Source: Methylomicrobium sp035916875 (lineage in GTDB: Bacteria; Pseudomonadota; Gammaproteobacteria; Methylococcales; Methylomonadaceae). From it: a stretch of 64,000 nucleotides of DNA. The notes below the pieces were generated by a model. It was not told where the DNA came from, ran no database searches, and saw only the letters and a program-made list of their open reading frames with translations. This document shows, piece after piece, positions 33,358-42,415 of the stretch; position 1 is the stretch's first letter; every line of letters begins with the position of its first letter. Location: contig NZ_JAXUHN010000096.1 of assembly GCF_035916875.1 (NCBI RefSeq), forward strand, positions 97,115 to 161,114. Reading direction: 5' to 3'. A program made the translations under genes and the position numbers.

Positions 33358-33528
33358 ATGGCGGATTATAAGAAATACCACTGCAGAGAATGCGAGCACA
33401 TTTACGATGAAGAAAAAGGCGATCCGGACAGCGGCATCGCCCCAGGAACCCGCTGGGAAGACATTCCGGACGATTGGGAATGCCCGATCTGCGGCGCGCC
33501 GAAAAGCTTTTTCAAGCTGCTCGAATAA
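33358..33528 (+). CDS. Rubredoxin
   Basis: 56 residues, too short for many gene callers. Two Cys pairs hold one iron: CRECEH (Cys9, Cys12) and CPICGAPK (Cys42, Cys45). The spacing and the DPDSGIAPGTRWEDIPDDW middle are canonical. It carries single electrons at low potential in the cytoplasm. An AGAGG ribosome site lies 9 bp before the ATG. Its last 17 bp overlap the convergent membrane-protein gene. The partner enzyme is not evident. Confidence 0.95.
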   Translation: MADYKKYHCRECEHIYDEEKGDPDSGIAPGTRWEDIPDDWECPICGAPKSFFKLLE

Positions 33529-34282
33529 TCCGTTCTCTTTGCCGTAGCGACCGATAGAAAATATAAGGCGCTACGGCCGCGAGCACATGCTTCAGCGTAT
33601 GGCCGCTGACCGCCCCGACCAAATCATACAATTCCGCATCCAAATATTCCGCGCCTTTCGATAACGCATACGCTGCGATCATGCCCCAGTAGTATTTGCT
33701 TCTCTCCGGATCGGACTTGAATAGGCACAGGATCACCGGTATCAGTATCATCGGCAGGAACTGCACCAGCGCATACAGGCGTAGATCGCCGTGACCGTTC
33801 TGTTCGGTGACATGCCAGTAAAACACCGACACCAGCCCGACTATCAACAGCGGTACGAAGATTGCGCGCGCCGCGCGCGTTGAAATGTACTCGTCGACGA
33901 TCGCACTGAACAGCGCCATGAAGCCGATCGTCATCGGCAATCTGTCCCAGACCAGTATTCGATTATTCGAGTAGAGATGATAAGAAGAAGAGCCGATCCC
34001 GGTTAAAAAAACGCCGGCAAAAAATGCGAAATGCATCCAACGTAAATCAGCCAAGCCGCCTGCCGGCGACTGTGTGACAACCAGACGCATGCCGATAAAC
34101 CCGATCAGCAGAAACGGAATATTCGAAATCACATTGTAGAAATTCGGCAGGCCGGCGATCAAACGCTGATCCCCGAACCGATGATAGGCCCGGTCCTGGG
34201 GAATCGGTGCAAAATTGAAGACTGCGATAATCGCGACCAGGGTGATGATCCATAGAACTCCACCTTGATGATCGTGATGCAT
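33512..34282 (-). CDS. Ceramidase-like membrane protein (CREST superfamily)
   Basis: 256 residues with about seven membrane helices. The pattern GIGSSSYHLYSNN, then LVWDRLPMTIGFMALF, and near the end SGHTLKHVLAAVAP gives the Ser, His, Asp and His-x3-His set of alkaline-ceramidase-like hydrolases, where they bind zinc. The substrate in a bacterium is unlikely to be a eukaryotic ceramide; another amide lipid is possible. The stop lies inside the convergent rubredoxin gene. Confidence 0.7.
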   Translation of the reverse strand: MHHDHQGGVLWIITLVAIIAVFNFAPIPQDRAYHRFGDQRLIAGLPNFYNVISNIPFLLIGFIGMRLVVTQSPAGGLADLRWMHFAFFAGVFLTGIGSSSYHLYSNNRILVWDRLPMTIGFMALFSAIVDEYISTRAARAIFVPLLIVGLVSVFYWHVTEQNGHGDLRLYALVQFLPMILIPVILCLFKSDPERSKYYWGMIAAYALSKGAEYLDAELYDLVGAVSGHTLKHVLAAVAPYIFYRSLRQRERIIRAA

Positions 34283-34387
34283 GGCGACCTCTCAATGAAC
34301 AATGTGCTAACGGCGGTTATTTGCTTTCTTTCCCGAAAAAGTTCTTATGCCGAGCCAATAATGCAGCAGTGGGAATAGAAAACGCCT

Positions 34388-35041
34388 TTACTCCAGACAA
34401 TGGCGATCATCATGGCGTGGATTATTGACCCTGTCGCTTATCGGATACAGCGTGATCCCATCATAAGCGGGTTTCTCCAACAACTGATCCAGGCTTTGTC
34501 GTGACTGCCGCTGATCCAACCATGGACGGTAATGTTCGGCATCGATAATCACCGGCATGCGGTCATGAATTGGCTGAATCAATTGATTCGCGGCGGTTGT
34601 GATGATCGTGCAGGAATACAACATGCTTCCTCCATGCTCCCAATGCTCCCACAAGCCGGCAAATGCGAACAACCGGCGGTCTTCGCGACAGATATGATAG
34701 GCCTGTTTGCCCTGAACGGTCTTGTGCCATTCATAGAAACCGGTCGCCGGTATCAGGCAGCGCCTCTTGTGATATGCCGCCTTGAACGACGGCTTTTCGC
34801 CGAGCGTTTCTGCCCTAGCATTGATCAGCGCATGGCCGATTTTACTGTCCTTGGCCCAGGAAGGCACTAACCCCCAATCCAGACTGACCGCGCTGAGGCC
34901 GTTACTATCCGGCTGCACGATGCCGAGAATTTTTTGACCGGGCGCAATGTTGTAACTGATTTTGTAGCCCGACAATTGATCCAGATCGAAGGCCTGCATC
35001 AATTGCTCGGGCGTTGCGAGCATGTTAAAGCGTCCGCACAT
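34388..35041 (-). CDS. SRAP domain protein, YedK/HMCES type
   Basis: 217 residues. The catalytic Cys2 follows the initiator Met (MCGRFNML), as required because it becomes the new N-terminus. NARAET and RRCLIPATGFYEWH supply the conserved Asn, Arg and Glu, and HDRMPVI the conserved His. The protein crosslinks to abasic sites in single-stranded DNA through Cys2 and so protects them. It is divergent from the gene at 35157 and seems monocistronic. Confidence 0.92.
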   Translation of the reverse strand: MCGRFNMLATPEQLMQAFDLDQLSGYKISYNIAPGQKILGIVQPDSNGLSAVSLDWGLVPSWAKDSKIGHALINARAETLGEKPSFKAAYHKRRCLIPATGFYEWHKTVQGKQAYHICREDRRLFAFAGLWEHWEHGGSMLYSCTIITTAANQLIQPIHDRMPVIIDAEHYRPWLDQRQSRQSLDQLLEKPAYDGITLYPISDRVNNPRHDDRHCLE

Positions 35042-35156
35042 TATCTGTCTCCATTACAATGGCATCCCCGCGGCCAAGGTCGTCAAATTTAACAAGGTAA
35101 AACGGCGCATTCGCGGTAAAATAACAAGTTTTCATTGTTTTCACTAGAGAATCTTT

Positions 35157-35564
35157 ATGAACCAAGAGAGCATCAAGCTGATTCAAAACTATTACGCCGC
35201 TTTCAACGCCGGCGACATGGATACTTTTTTGAACCTGTTGACCGATGACGTGATTCACGACATCAACCAGGGCAAGCGCGAGATCGGTAAGGATGCATTC
35301 AAGCAATTCATGGCCTGCATGAACCATAACTACAAGGAACAACTGGTCGATATGGTGATCATGGCGAGCGAGGACGGCAAGCGCGCCGCGGCCGAATTTG
35401 TCGTGCTCGGCGAATATCTGCAAACCGACGAAGGGCTGCCCGCCGCGAACGGCCAGAAATACCGTCTACCGGCCGGCGCTTTTTTTGACATCCGCGACGG
35501 CAAAGTCTCTCGGATCACGAACTATTACAATCTGAATGATTGGATTGCGCAGGTTAACGGCTAA
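35157..35564 (+). CDS. SnoaL-like / NTF2-fold protein
   Basis: 135 residues. The N-terminus IKLIQNYYAAFNAGDMDTFLNLLTDDVIHDIN and the C-terminus FFDIRDGKVSRITNYYNLNDW are typical of the SnoaL/ketosteroid-isomerase fold. Members are small isomerases, hydratases or binding proteins; no activity can be named. A GGTAAAATAAC sequence at 35115-35125 could be the -10 region, 32 bp before the ATG. Confidence 0.75.
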   Translation: MNQESIKLIQNYYAAFNAGDMDTFLNLLTDDVIHDINQGKREIGKDAFKQFMACMNHNYKEQLVDMVIMASEDGKRAAAEFVVLGEYLQTDEGLPAANGQKYRLPAGAFFDIRDGKVSRITNYYNLNDWIAQVNG

Positions 35565-35570
35565 AAACTC

Positions 35571-35607
35571 GAAAAAACGGGCTAACGGCTTCGCCGTTAA
35601 CCCGTTC
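35571..35607 (-). terminator. Rho-independent terminator of the GlcG/HbpS-like gene
   Basis: On the minus strand AACGGGTTAACGGC / GCCGTTAGCCCGTT pair with one mismatch around GAA, followed by TTTTCG. It lies 63 bp after the minus-strand stop at 35670 and 7-43 bp after the convergent plus-strand stop at 35564, so it separates the two genes. Confidence 0.75.
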
Positions 35608-35669
35608 ACTAGCCCCCAAATCCGCTGTCGATGAGTAAAAAATCCATACTCATCATATTTGCTTCGCCG

Positions 35670-36419
35670 TTATTGAAAGCGTTGGGGTAATGAATTTTTT
35701 ATTAACGCCCATATACCTGCTTCGCCTTGTCCGCAATCAGGGTATCCTGCCACATAATCGATATTGACTTCAGAGCCTGGCCCTTGAGCTAGTTTAAGTG
35801 ACACAAAAGTATTTCTTGTTCGCCATGCAATATTATGATCAGCACAAGAAGTGTTTCCACTCACGCCGAGACCACCCACCAACTGATCATTTGCATCAAA
35901 AAGGGCCAATCCGCCGCCGAAAACATTGTTTCCTCCGACCCTCTTGCCGACCATTGGATCGTTCTTTGAGCCGAATTTCGATTGATTTCCCGCATAGGCA
36001 GAACTCGGATCAACAGGATTGCTGAACTGCAACCCCCAAAGCGAGCCTCCTGGTTGAGTCGCCAGGTATAATCCCGCGGTTGTAAAAGCAAATGATGTAT
36101 TTGCCGCGGTGCCAAATGAACCCTTGTTGTTTGCTAATGAAGCAGCGGTATATGCTTTCTGCGCTGAAATCACCCGACTGGCTAACCATTGATCATTTAA
36201 CTTTTCCCCAGTGCTTGCAACCGCGCAAATGCGGCCATCCTTGTTAACCACGGTGCCCCACATATCAAAGCTTAAGCCCCCATTATTTGCTCCTATAGCA
36301 GTAGTCAAGGCAGACTTCAATTGGTCATAAGTTACCGGGCAATCACTTGGGGGGCCTGCGAATACTCCTGCCGAAGCCAAAGCTAATAAAGACCCCGTTA
36401 CCAATTTTTTCATCATCAT
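35670..36419 (-). CDS. Secreted GlcG/HbpS-like heme-binding domain protein
   Basis: 249 residues with a signal peptide (residues 1-21, ending VFA). The fold is suggested by AALTTAIG-type N-terminal helix, ISAQKAYTAASL, and GGGLALFDANDQLVGGLGVSGNTSCADHNIAW, the glycine-rich block of GlcG/HbpS (DUF336) proteins. Relatives bind heme or an organic ligand outside the cytoplasm. Two Cys pairs may form disulfides. The base composition is AT-richer and the codon use less biased than in flanking genes, and the 212 bp upstream are strongly AT-rich, which hints at horizontal transfer. Confidence 0.7.
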   Translation of the reverse strand: MMMKKLVTGSLLALASAGVFAGPPSDCPVTYDQLKSALTTAIGANNGGLSFDMWGTVVNKDGRICAVASTGEKLNDQWLASRVISAQKAYTAASLANNKGSFGTAANTSFAFTTAGLYLATQPGGSLWGLQFSNPVDPSSAYAGNQSKFGSKNDPMVGKRVGGNNVFGGGLALFDANDQLVGGLGVSGNTSCADHNIAWRTRNTFVSLKLAQGPGSEVNIDYVAGYPDCGQGEAGIWALIKNSLPQRFQ

Positions 36420-36631
36420 ACTTACCCTCTCTCGATTGTTATTAATTTTTTGGGCAGTACGTTTAATTCATCATTTAAGTTCTCGACACAGTCATATTGA
36501 ATTAAACTACCGGCTTGCATATAAAATTGAGCTATGCAAACCTATTCATTATAAAATATGCGGTTATAGATTATCAATCACTTAAAAATCTATGACCAAG
36601 TTTTTTTTATTTAACTTCATACCGTTATAAA

Positions 36632-37291
36632 GTGAAAATCAATAAAACCAGCCTCTTTCTTACCATTTTTTTCTTAGCGATCATTATCCTCCTTGCCCTA
36701 AATTATGAGCGTCTTTCCGTCCTAGCAAATGGAGTGTTCAAATCGATAACAGGCGATGAAACGCCTTCTGAAACCCCAATGGAATCCCAAAAGCCTTCCA
36801 ATGAACATAAAACAGGTTCGGATAAGATAAACCAACTGTTGCACCAGAAAGCCAATGAAGCGATGAGCCCGCCTCCAATAATACGGGACAGCGAGGACCA
36901 GGAAGATATGGAAACAATTCAGGAAGCCTTGAACGACTTTTACTCATCCGAAGACGAACAAGATCGCGAAGCGGCGCTGATGACCTTGGGCGAATACCCC
37001 GATCCGAGAGCCAAGGAAGCGATCCTTTATGCGCTGAACGACCCTGAAGACAGCGTCAGGGAACAGGCAGTCAGCCAAATCAGCACCTGGGAAGACGAAA
37101 AAGAGCGCCAGCAAATGACGTTGACGGCCTTGGGCAACGACAAGCCCGAAATCGTGGTGCTCGCTCTGGAATCGATTTCGGAACTCGACGACCCGGCGTT
37201 GCTGCAGAAAATCAAGGACTTGAGCGACGATAAAAACGAAGATGTCAGCGAGGCGGCGAAAACCGTGCTCGAAATGCTGGACTCCGACTAA
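36632..37291 (+). CDS. Membrane-anchored HEAT-repeat protein
   Basis: 219 residues from GTG 36632. One N-terminal membrane helix (LFLTIFFLAIIILLALN) is followed by a polar linker (about 40-100) and four HEAT-like helical repeats to the end, for example REAALMTLGEYPDPRAKEAI and REQAVSQISTWEDEKERQQ. It is very acidic and probably a protein-binding scaffold in the periplasm or cytoplasm. It lies between a secreted protein and the convergent nitrate cluster; no function can be assigned. Confidence 0.65.
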   Translation: MKINKTSLFLTIFFLAIIILLALNYERLSVLANGVFKSITGDETPSETPMESQKPSNEHKTGSDKINQLLHQKANEAMSPPPIIRDSEDQEDMETIQEALNDFYSSEDEQDREAALMTLGEYPDPRAKEAILYALNDPEDSVREQAVSQISTWEDEKERQQMTLTALGNDKPEIVVLALESISELDDPALLQKIKDLSDDKNEDVSEAAKTVLEMLDSD

Positions 37292-37336
37292 TCCCTTCGC
37301 CAGGCCGCTTGCCGGAATCCGACAAGCGGCCCGCCA

Positions 37337-39253
37337 TTATTTCCCGACGATCCGTTTCACATGCGCGATCATATCCTGGAGCGAATTCTCCCGGATCGTC
37401 TGCATCAATTCCTTCACGTTGAATTCATGATGCCGTTCATAAGCGACGCCGTGCTGAGGCATGTCGGCCAGCCCTGTCTCGCGGGCATGCTCGATGAAGC
37501 CGCTGTTTTTCCAGAAGAATGCGCCGGGCATCGTGGTCGGAATCACCAACACGAAAAACAGCGAACGACTGAAAACACTGTTGGTCAGCATCAACAGGAA
37601 TAACGCCAGGCCTGCAATCAGACCGAAATAATCTGAAAAGCCATGGACAGTCAACAGGAGCGTCAGCAGCAGATTCGTTACCAGCAAGGCATTACGGAAC
37701 ATATATGACTTACCGTATTGAGTCACCTGGCGGTAGTAAGATGCCGCGCCTTCGTGGTTGCTGTGTTGCATTTCATGGGCATGCGCCAGATGGCCGACAC
37801 CCTCCAACGCCAGTCCTGTCATTATGATAAGGACGAGTATGTGCAGCAATATTTGGGAGCTTTCGGCAGCAAGCGGCTGTGTCAGCACACAAACCGAGGC
37901 AATGATCAACGCCCCCAAACTGAGCATGGAACCGAAGAATGCCGTTCCGGTTTGCCAGTGATTCCAAAAAGGCCGGGCCGGAATTCTATAGAGTTTGTAC
38001 ATATAGAATAAACCGACTGCGCCGCCGGTCGCGCCGATCAACGCAAAACCATTCGCCAGAAACCGGGCAAAAGCATTATCGAATAAGGCAAAAAAGACAT
38101 AGCCCAGCAGACCGGTATAAAACAGCGAAACCCCAGCGATCTCCCGACTCACCGGCGACCATCTCAGATTATTGAAACCCCGGTAAAAACGATGCGGTTT
38201 GCCGAGGTGCATGTTCAATTTGAACAGCCCCGTCGTTGCAATCATCACCAAGCCGGTCAGCAAGGGCCATTTGAGATACGGTTCCTGCAATGCCGCCAGC
38301 TCGGGCAAGCCCAGCCAGGAAGCCGCTATCGTCATGATAAAAGCCCCGACCGTCGCCTGGGTGCATAACGTGAAGATGACATGCGCGCTCTCATGGCTGG
38401 TCAGCAGTTTTTTCAAATTCCAGTGCTTTTCCCATCGGTGCTTGTCATGGACGGTCGCCTTGAATTTGTCTTTTTCCTCGTCGTCGCGCAGATATTTCAG
38501 CGGCATCGCATCGGTGCGGGTGACTTCCTTCGGCATCGGGCGGTTTTGCTGAAAACGGATGTTGGGATGGGTAATATCGGTGGACGGGAAGCCCGGAATC
38601 GAGGTTTTAGCCTGCACCCGGTTTTGCGGAATGTTTTCAATCACCCCGAAATCCAGCGCATTGCCCAGGCAGGCGGCGACGCAGGCCGGCTTCAGATTGA
38701 CTTCTAGACGGTCGACGCACATATTGCATTTGGACACCTCGCCCTTAACCGGATCGAGTTGCGGCGCGTTATAGGGGCAAACCCAGGTGCAGTAGCCGCA
38801 GCCGAAACAGATGTCGGGGTCCTGCAGCACCGCGCCGTATTCGGCGAACTTGGTGTAAGCGCGGGTCGGACAGCCTTTCAGGCACACCGGATCGTCGCAA
38901 TGATTGCACGCCATCGAGATATTCAGGCGCTTGTAAGCGGGATAAGAACCGCCTTCGACGAAGCCCACGGAACGGTAAGCCAGATGAACAGGCAGATCGT
39001 TTTTTTCGCTGCAAGCCGATTCACAGGCATGGCAGCCGATGCAGTTGTCGGCGTTAAAATAAAAGCCGTGCTGTTTATAGCGGTTGGGATTTTCTCCTAT
39101 GACGGGAATGTTATTGATGTTCAGGCTGCTGTTTCTCAGTTCGCTGGCTTTATGGGTCAGCTCGATATTCTGTCCATAACGATTTTGTTTTTGCGCCGCC
39201 TTGTCATTTAAAAAAGCATACTTGGGCTCGTCTGCTCGTACTTCAGCCATCAT
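37337..39253 (-). CDS. Ferredoxin (DmsB-like) / membrane anchor (DmsC-like) fusion
   Basis: 638 residues. Residues about 60-225 have four Cys clusters (CIGCHACESAC, CNHCDDPVCLKGCP, CFGCGYCTWVCP, CNMCVDRL) for four [4Fe-4S] centres, as in DmsB. From about residue 285 on there are eight or more helices of the DmsC type. In E. coli the two parts are separate subunits that pass electrons from quinol to the molybdoenzyme. Placed directly after the nitrate reductase gene (12-bp gap), it probably supplies electrons from quinol to NasA, or is a quinol-linked module of it. A GGAG ribosome site precedes both ATGs at 39253 and 39250. Confidence 0.85.
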   Translation of the reverse strand: MMAEVRADEPKYAFLNDKAAQKQNRYGQNIELTHKASELRNSSLNINNIPVIGENPNRYKQHGFYFNADNCIGCHACESACSEKNDLPVHLAYRSVGFVEGGSYPAYKRLNISMACNHCDDPVCLKGCPTRAYTKFAEYGAVLQDPDICFGCGYCTWVCPYNAPQLDPVKGEVSKCNMCVDRLEVNLKPACVAACLGNALDFGVIENIPQNRVQAKTSIPGFPSTDITHPNIRFQQNRPMPKEVTRTDAMPLKYLRDDEEKDKFKATVHDKHRWEKHWNLKKLLTSHESAHVIFTLCTQATVGAFIMTIAASWLGLPELAALQEPYLKWPLLTGLVMIATTGLFKLNMHLGKPHRFYRGFNNLRWSPVSREIAGVSLFYTGLLGYVFFALFDNAFARFLANGFALIGATGGAVGLFYMYKLYRIPARPFWNHWQTGTAFFGSMLSLGALIIASVCVLTQPLAAESSQILLHILVLIIMTGLALEGVGHLAHAHEMQHSNHEGAASYYRQVTQYGKSYMFRNALLVTNLLLTLLLTVHGFSDYFGLIAGLALFLLMLTNSVFSRSLFFVLVIPTTMPGAFFWKNSGFIEHARETGLADMPQHGVAYERHHEFNVKELMQTIRENSLQDMIAHVKRIVGK

Positions 39254-39264
39254 AATCTCCGATA

Positions 39265-41457
39265 TTAATAGGTGCGCGATTCTTTGTTTAGCTGGGCGGC
39301 AATTTGCTGATCGACCTTTTCAATCCTGACCGCCTGCTGCTTGAATGCGGGCTGCCTTGAGTGGGGATCGAGCAGGCCCAAGGTGAGCCGGTTGACGCAA
39401 TCGAAAAAATGAAACGGAATAAACACCATGTTTTTGGGAACGCGCTGAGTCAACATTACCATCACCACCGCATCGCCCCGGCGCGAGACAGCGCGTACAT
39501 AAGATTGATGCTCTATACCCAGGGCCTCCGCGGCTTCGGGATTCATCTCCATGAATGGAATCGGGCTAAATTTGTTGTTGTTGCCGATTTTTCCGGTCTT
39601 GGTTCGGGTATGCCAGTGCTCGACCAGACGGCCGGAATTCAGCCAGAACGGATAGTCGCCATCCGGTACTTCATTGTTATTGATAAACGGCAGCGGAATC
39701 AATTTGGCCCTTCCGCCTTTGTAGCGAAAGGATTGAGACTGCGTGTACAGCCGCTGTTCGCCATTGACGCCCTGCTTCGCCTGGTCTTCGGTATAGGGCC
39801 ATTGGATGCCGCGCTTTTGTTCGATCAGATCATGGCTCATGCCCGAAATATCACAAAGGCGGCCCTTGGACAGCTGCTTCATTTCCTCGAACACGTCGGC
39901 GGGACGATCCGGAAATTTAATCTTCTGTCCTTGCTCAAAACGCTTGGCCAGCAGATTGAAAATTTCCAGGTCCGATTTCGAATCGGCGTAAGGAGCTTTG
40001 ACCTGGCGGGTAATGTTGACCCGACGTTCGGTGTTGGTAAACACACCTTCCTTTTCCGCCCAGGTCGCCGCAGGTAAAAAGATATGAGCGTATTGATTCG
40101 ATTCCGCGTCGGCGTAACAATCCTGCACGATCAGGCATTCCAGTTTTTTCAGGGTTTTGCGTATGCGCGCGGTGTCGGGCATCGACGTCATCGGATTGGT
40201 CGCAACCAGCCACAAGCCCTTGATCTCGCCGGCTTCAATGGCGGGAAATATGTCGGTTTCGGTCAGGCCGCGCTGCTTGGGGAAAAACTCGGGATCGATG
40301 CCCCAGAATTTTGCAATTTCCTCACGCTCCTCCGGCTTTTCCAATGCCCGATAACCGGGCAAGCCGGAACAGGAGGACCATTCGCGCGTCCCCATCGCAT
40401 TGCACTGGCCGGTGATCGACAAACTGGTGCCGCCGGGCTTGCCGATGTTGCCGGTGACCAGATTCAGATTGTTGATACCGACGACGCCGTCCGAGCCGTG
40501 GGTGCTCTGGTTGATGCCCATCGTCCAGATACTCATCGCGCGGTCCGCCTTGGCGTAATATCTTGCGACTGTGCGGATGGTTTCGGCGTCGATGCCGCAA
40601 ATCATTGATGCAGTCTCAGGATCGTAGTTTTGCACTTCTTTGGCCAGCTCCTCGAAGCCGGTGGTGTTGGTATCGATATACTCGCGATCTTCCAGACCTT
40701 CGGCCAGAATCACATGAATCAGCGCATTTTGCAGCACGACATCGGTGCCCGGCGTGATCGGCAGATGGATATCGGCGAACTGCGCCAGCATAGTCACGCG
40801 CGGATCGACGACGATCAACGGAAATTTGCGTTTTTCCAATGCTTCCTTCAAACGCCAGTAAATGATCGGATGCTGTTCCGGCAGGTTCGAACCCCAGGCA
40901 ATCAGGCAGTCGGTATGCTCGAAATCCTCATAGCATCCCGGAGGGCCGTCCGAACCGAACGAGCGTTTATAGCCCGACACCGCCGACGCCATGCACAACG
41001 TGGTATTGCCGTCGTAATTGTTGCTGCCGATGACGCCGCGCGCCAGTTTGCCGAGTGTATAGAACTCCTCGGTCAGGAGTTGCCCCGTCGAAACGATCGC
41101 GAAGGCGTCGCGCCCGTAGGTGCGCTGAATCCGCTTGATTTCCGACGCCATTTTATCCAGCGCCGTGTCCCACTCCGCATCCTGGTAGGGCTGGTATATC
41201 GAGTTTCGCAGCAAAGGCTTCTGGCCGCGTCCTGGGGCTTCGAACACCTGATATTCGAAAATCCCTTTGAGACACAGCTTGCCGCGATTGACATCGGCAC
41301 CGCCGACGCCCCGAGTTGCCACCGGTTTACCCTCGGCATTGCTGCCGATTTCAATCGAACAACCGGTGGAACAATAGCCGCAAGTTGAATACGTCCATTT
41401 TACGACGCCCTTATCGGCCATCTTGATCGGATTTTTTTTATTTCGTCCAAATAGCAT
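39265..41457 (-). CDS. nasA: Assimilatory nitrate reductase, catalytic subunit
   Basis: 730 residues from ATG 41457; TTG 41469 or ATG 41418 (MADKGVV) are alternatives. The N-terminal [4Fe-4S] site is CGYCSTGCSIE plus GKLCLKG. Molybdopterin-guanine-dinucleotide-binding blocks include WGSNLPEQHPI, WTMGINQSTHG and LVTGNIGKPGGTS. It reduces nitrate to nitrite in the cytoplasm. It is shorter than NasA proteins with an extra C-terminal [2Fe-2S] domain and so depends on outside electron carriers, here probably the DmsBC-like fusion downstream. No twin-arginine signal is present, which fits the assimilatory type. Mo-cofactor genes mobB-moeA lie at 24-26 kb. Confidence 0.9.
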   Translation of the reverse strand: MLFGRNKKNPIKMADKGVVKWTYSTCGYCSTGCSIEIGSNAEGKPVATRGVGGADVNRGKLCLKGIFEYQVFEAPGRGQKPLLRNSIYQPYQDAEWDTALDKMASEIKRIQRTYGRDAFAIVSTGQLLTEEFYTLGKLARGVIGSNNYDGNTTLCMASAVSGYKRSFGSDGPPGCYEDFEHTDCLIAWGSNLPEQHPIIYWRLKEALEKRKFPLIVVDPRVTMLAQFADIHLPITPGTDVVLQNALIHVILAEGLEDREYIDTNTTGFEELAKEVQNYDPETASMICGIDAETIRTVARYYAKADRAMSIWTMGINQSTHGSDGVVGINNLNLVTGNIGKPGGTSLSITGQCNAMGTREWSSCSGLPGYRALEKPEEREEIAKFWGIDPEFFPKQRGLTETDIFPAIEAGEIKGLWLVATNPMTSMPDTARIRKTLKKLECLIVQDCYADAESNQYAHIFLPAATWAEKEGVFTNTERRVNITRQVKAPYADSKSDLEIFNLLAKRFEQGQKIKFPDRPADVFEEMKQLSKGRLCDISGMSHDLIEQKRGIQWPYTEDQAKQGVNGEQRLYTQSQSFRYKGGRAKLIPLPFINNNEVPDGDYPFWLNSGRLVEHWHTRTKTGKIGNNNKFSPIPFMEMNPEAAEALGIEHQSYVRAVSRRGDAVVMVMLTQRVPKNMVFIPFHFFDCVNRLTLGLLDPHSRQPAFKQQAVRIEKVDQQIAAQLNKESRTY

Positions 41458-41501
41458 AGTTATCGTCAACTCGGGTTGAATTTGATCCGTATGGCCAGAG
41501 A

Positions 41502-42413
41502 TTAATCCGGCAAAAACACCGTACCCTCTGCAAAAATCACCGCGCTTCCGCCGACCCTAAGGGTCAATTGCGCCTTGCCTTTGTGGTCCATTTCGACGTT
41601 GATCACGCTGCGGCGCGAGTTCGCGTCGCCACGGTCGACCGCGAAGGTATGCGTGCCCTTGCGGGTCTGTTCGAACGAACACAGATAGGAGGCAAAAGCC
41701 GGCACCGCCGCGCCGACCGGCGGATCGTCGTCATGACCGATGTGCGGACCGAGCAAGCGCAGATTGAAATCGGAGTCGGAATAAGGCGTTTTCGGCGCAA
41801 ACAGCAGGATTTCCTGCGCGGCGGTCTGCGGCGCGGCGGACCGGCTCCATGCCGCGTAGTTGAAACGCGCCTTGCGTACCGTTTCATATTTCCAGACCGG
41901 CACGACCAGATACGGCATGCCGCAGGCGACCAGGCGCGCCGAATATTTGATGTGATCGAGATCGGCTTGCGGGATCGACAGCACGGCCGCCAGTTCCTCA
42001 TCGGTCGGCGCGAAACGGTCGATGATCGAGGAGACCTTGTTGGTGAACTGCACGAATACCGGCTTGCCTTGTTCGGAGGTGATGTTCACCTCGACCGGCC
42101 CCGCATTCTGTTCGAAAACGACCGGTGTCACCGGGTCATCCAGCGCGATGTCTCCGCACAGACCAAGCACATAGGCGGTTGCGATGATCGGATGGCCAGC
42201 GAAATCGACCTCGACTTTCGGCGAATACATCCGCAATTTGCGCATATCGCCGCCGGGGTGGAAGACGAAAACGGTCTCCCATAGATTCAACTCGTTCGCG
42301 ATTTTTTGCATTTGCTCGTCGCCGAGGCCGTCCGCATTCGGGAACACCGCTATTTGCGCGCCGTTGAAGACTTGCCGGGTGAATACGTCGGCAATGTAAT
42401 ATTGATATTTCAT
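41502..42413 (-). CDS. PhzF family epimerase/isomerase-like protein
   Basis: 303 residues. YYIADVFTRQVFNGAQIAVFP at the N-terminus, with the catalytic Glu in ELNLWETVFV (about residue 46) and the DFAGHPIIATAYVL block, is diagnostic of the PhzF fold of two diaminopimelate-epimerase-like halves. The C-terminal half includes GHDDDPPVGAAVPAF. Most members have unknown substrates. It sits between nirD (start 3 bp after its stop, GGAGG ribosome site) and nasA, so it is expressed with nitrate assimilation, although no role there is known. Confidence 0.85.
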   Translation of the reverse strand: MKYQYYIADVFTRQVFNGAQIAVFPNADGLGDEQMQKIANELNLWETVFVFHPGGDMRKLRMYSPKVEVDFAGHPIIATAYVLGLCGDIALDDPVTPVVFEQNAGPVEVNITSEQGKPVFVQFTNKVSSIIDRFAPTDEELAAVLSIPQADLDHIKYSARLVACGMPYLVVPVWKYETVRKARFNYAAWSRSAAPQTAAQEILLFAPKTPYSDSDFNLRLLGPHIGHDDDPPVGAAVPAFASYLCSFEQTRKGTHTFAVDRGDANSRRSVINVEMDHKGKAQLTLRVGGSAVIFAEGTVFLPD

Positions 42414-42415
42414 CC

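Noticed and set aside
40884..40895. GGTTCGAACCCC, a tRNA T-arm-like sequence
   Set aside because: It lies within the nasA coding frame, and no acceptor, D or anticodon stem can be built around it.
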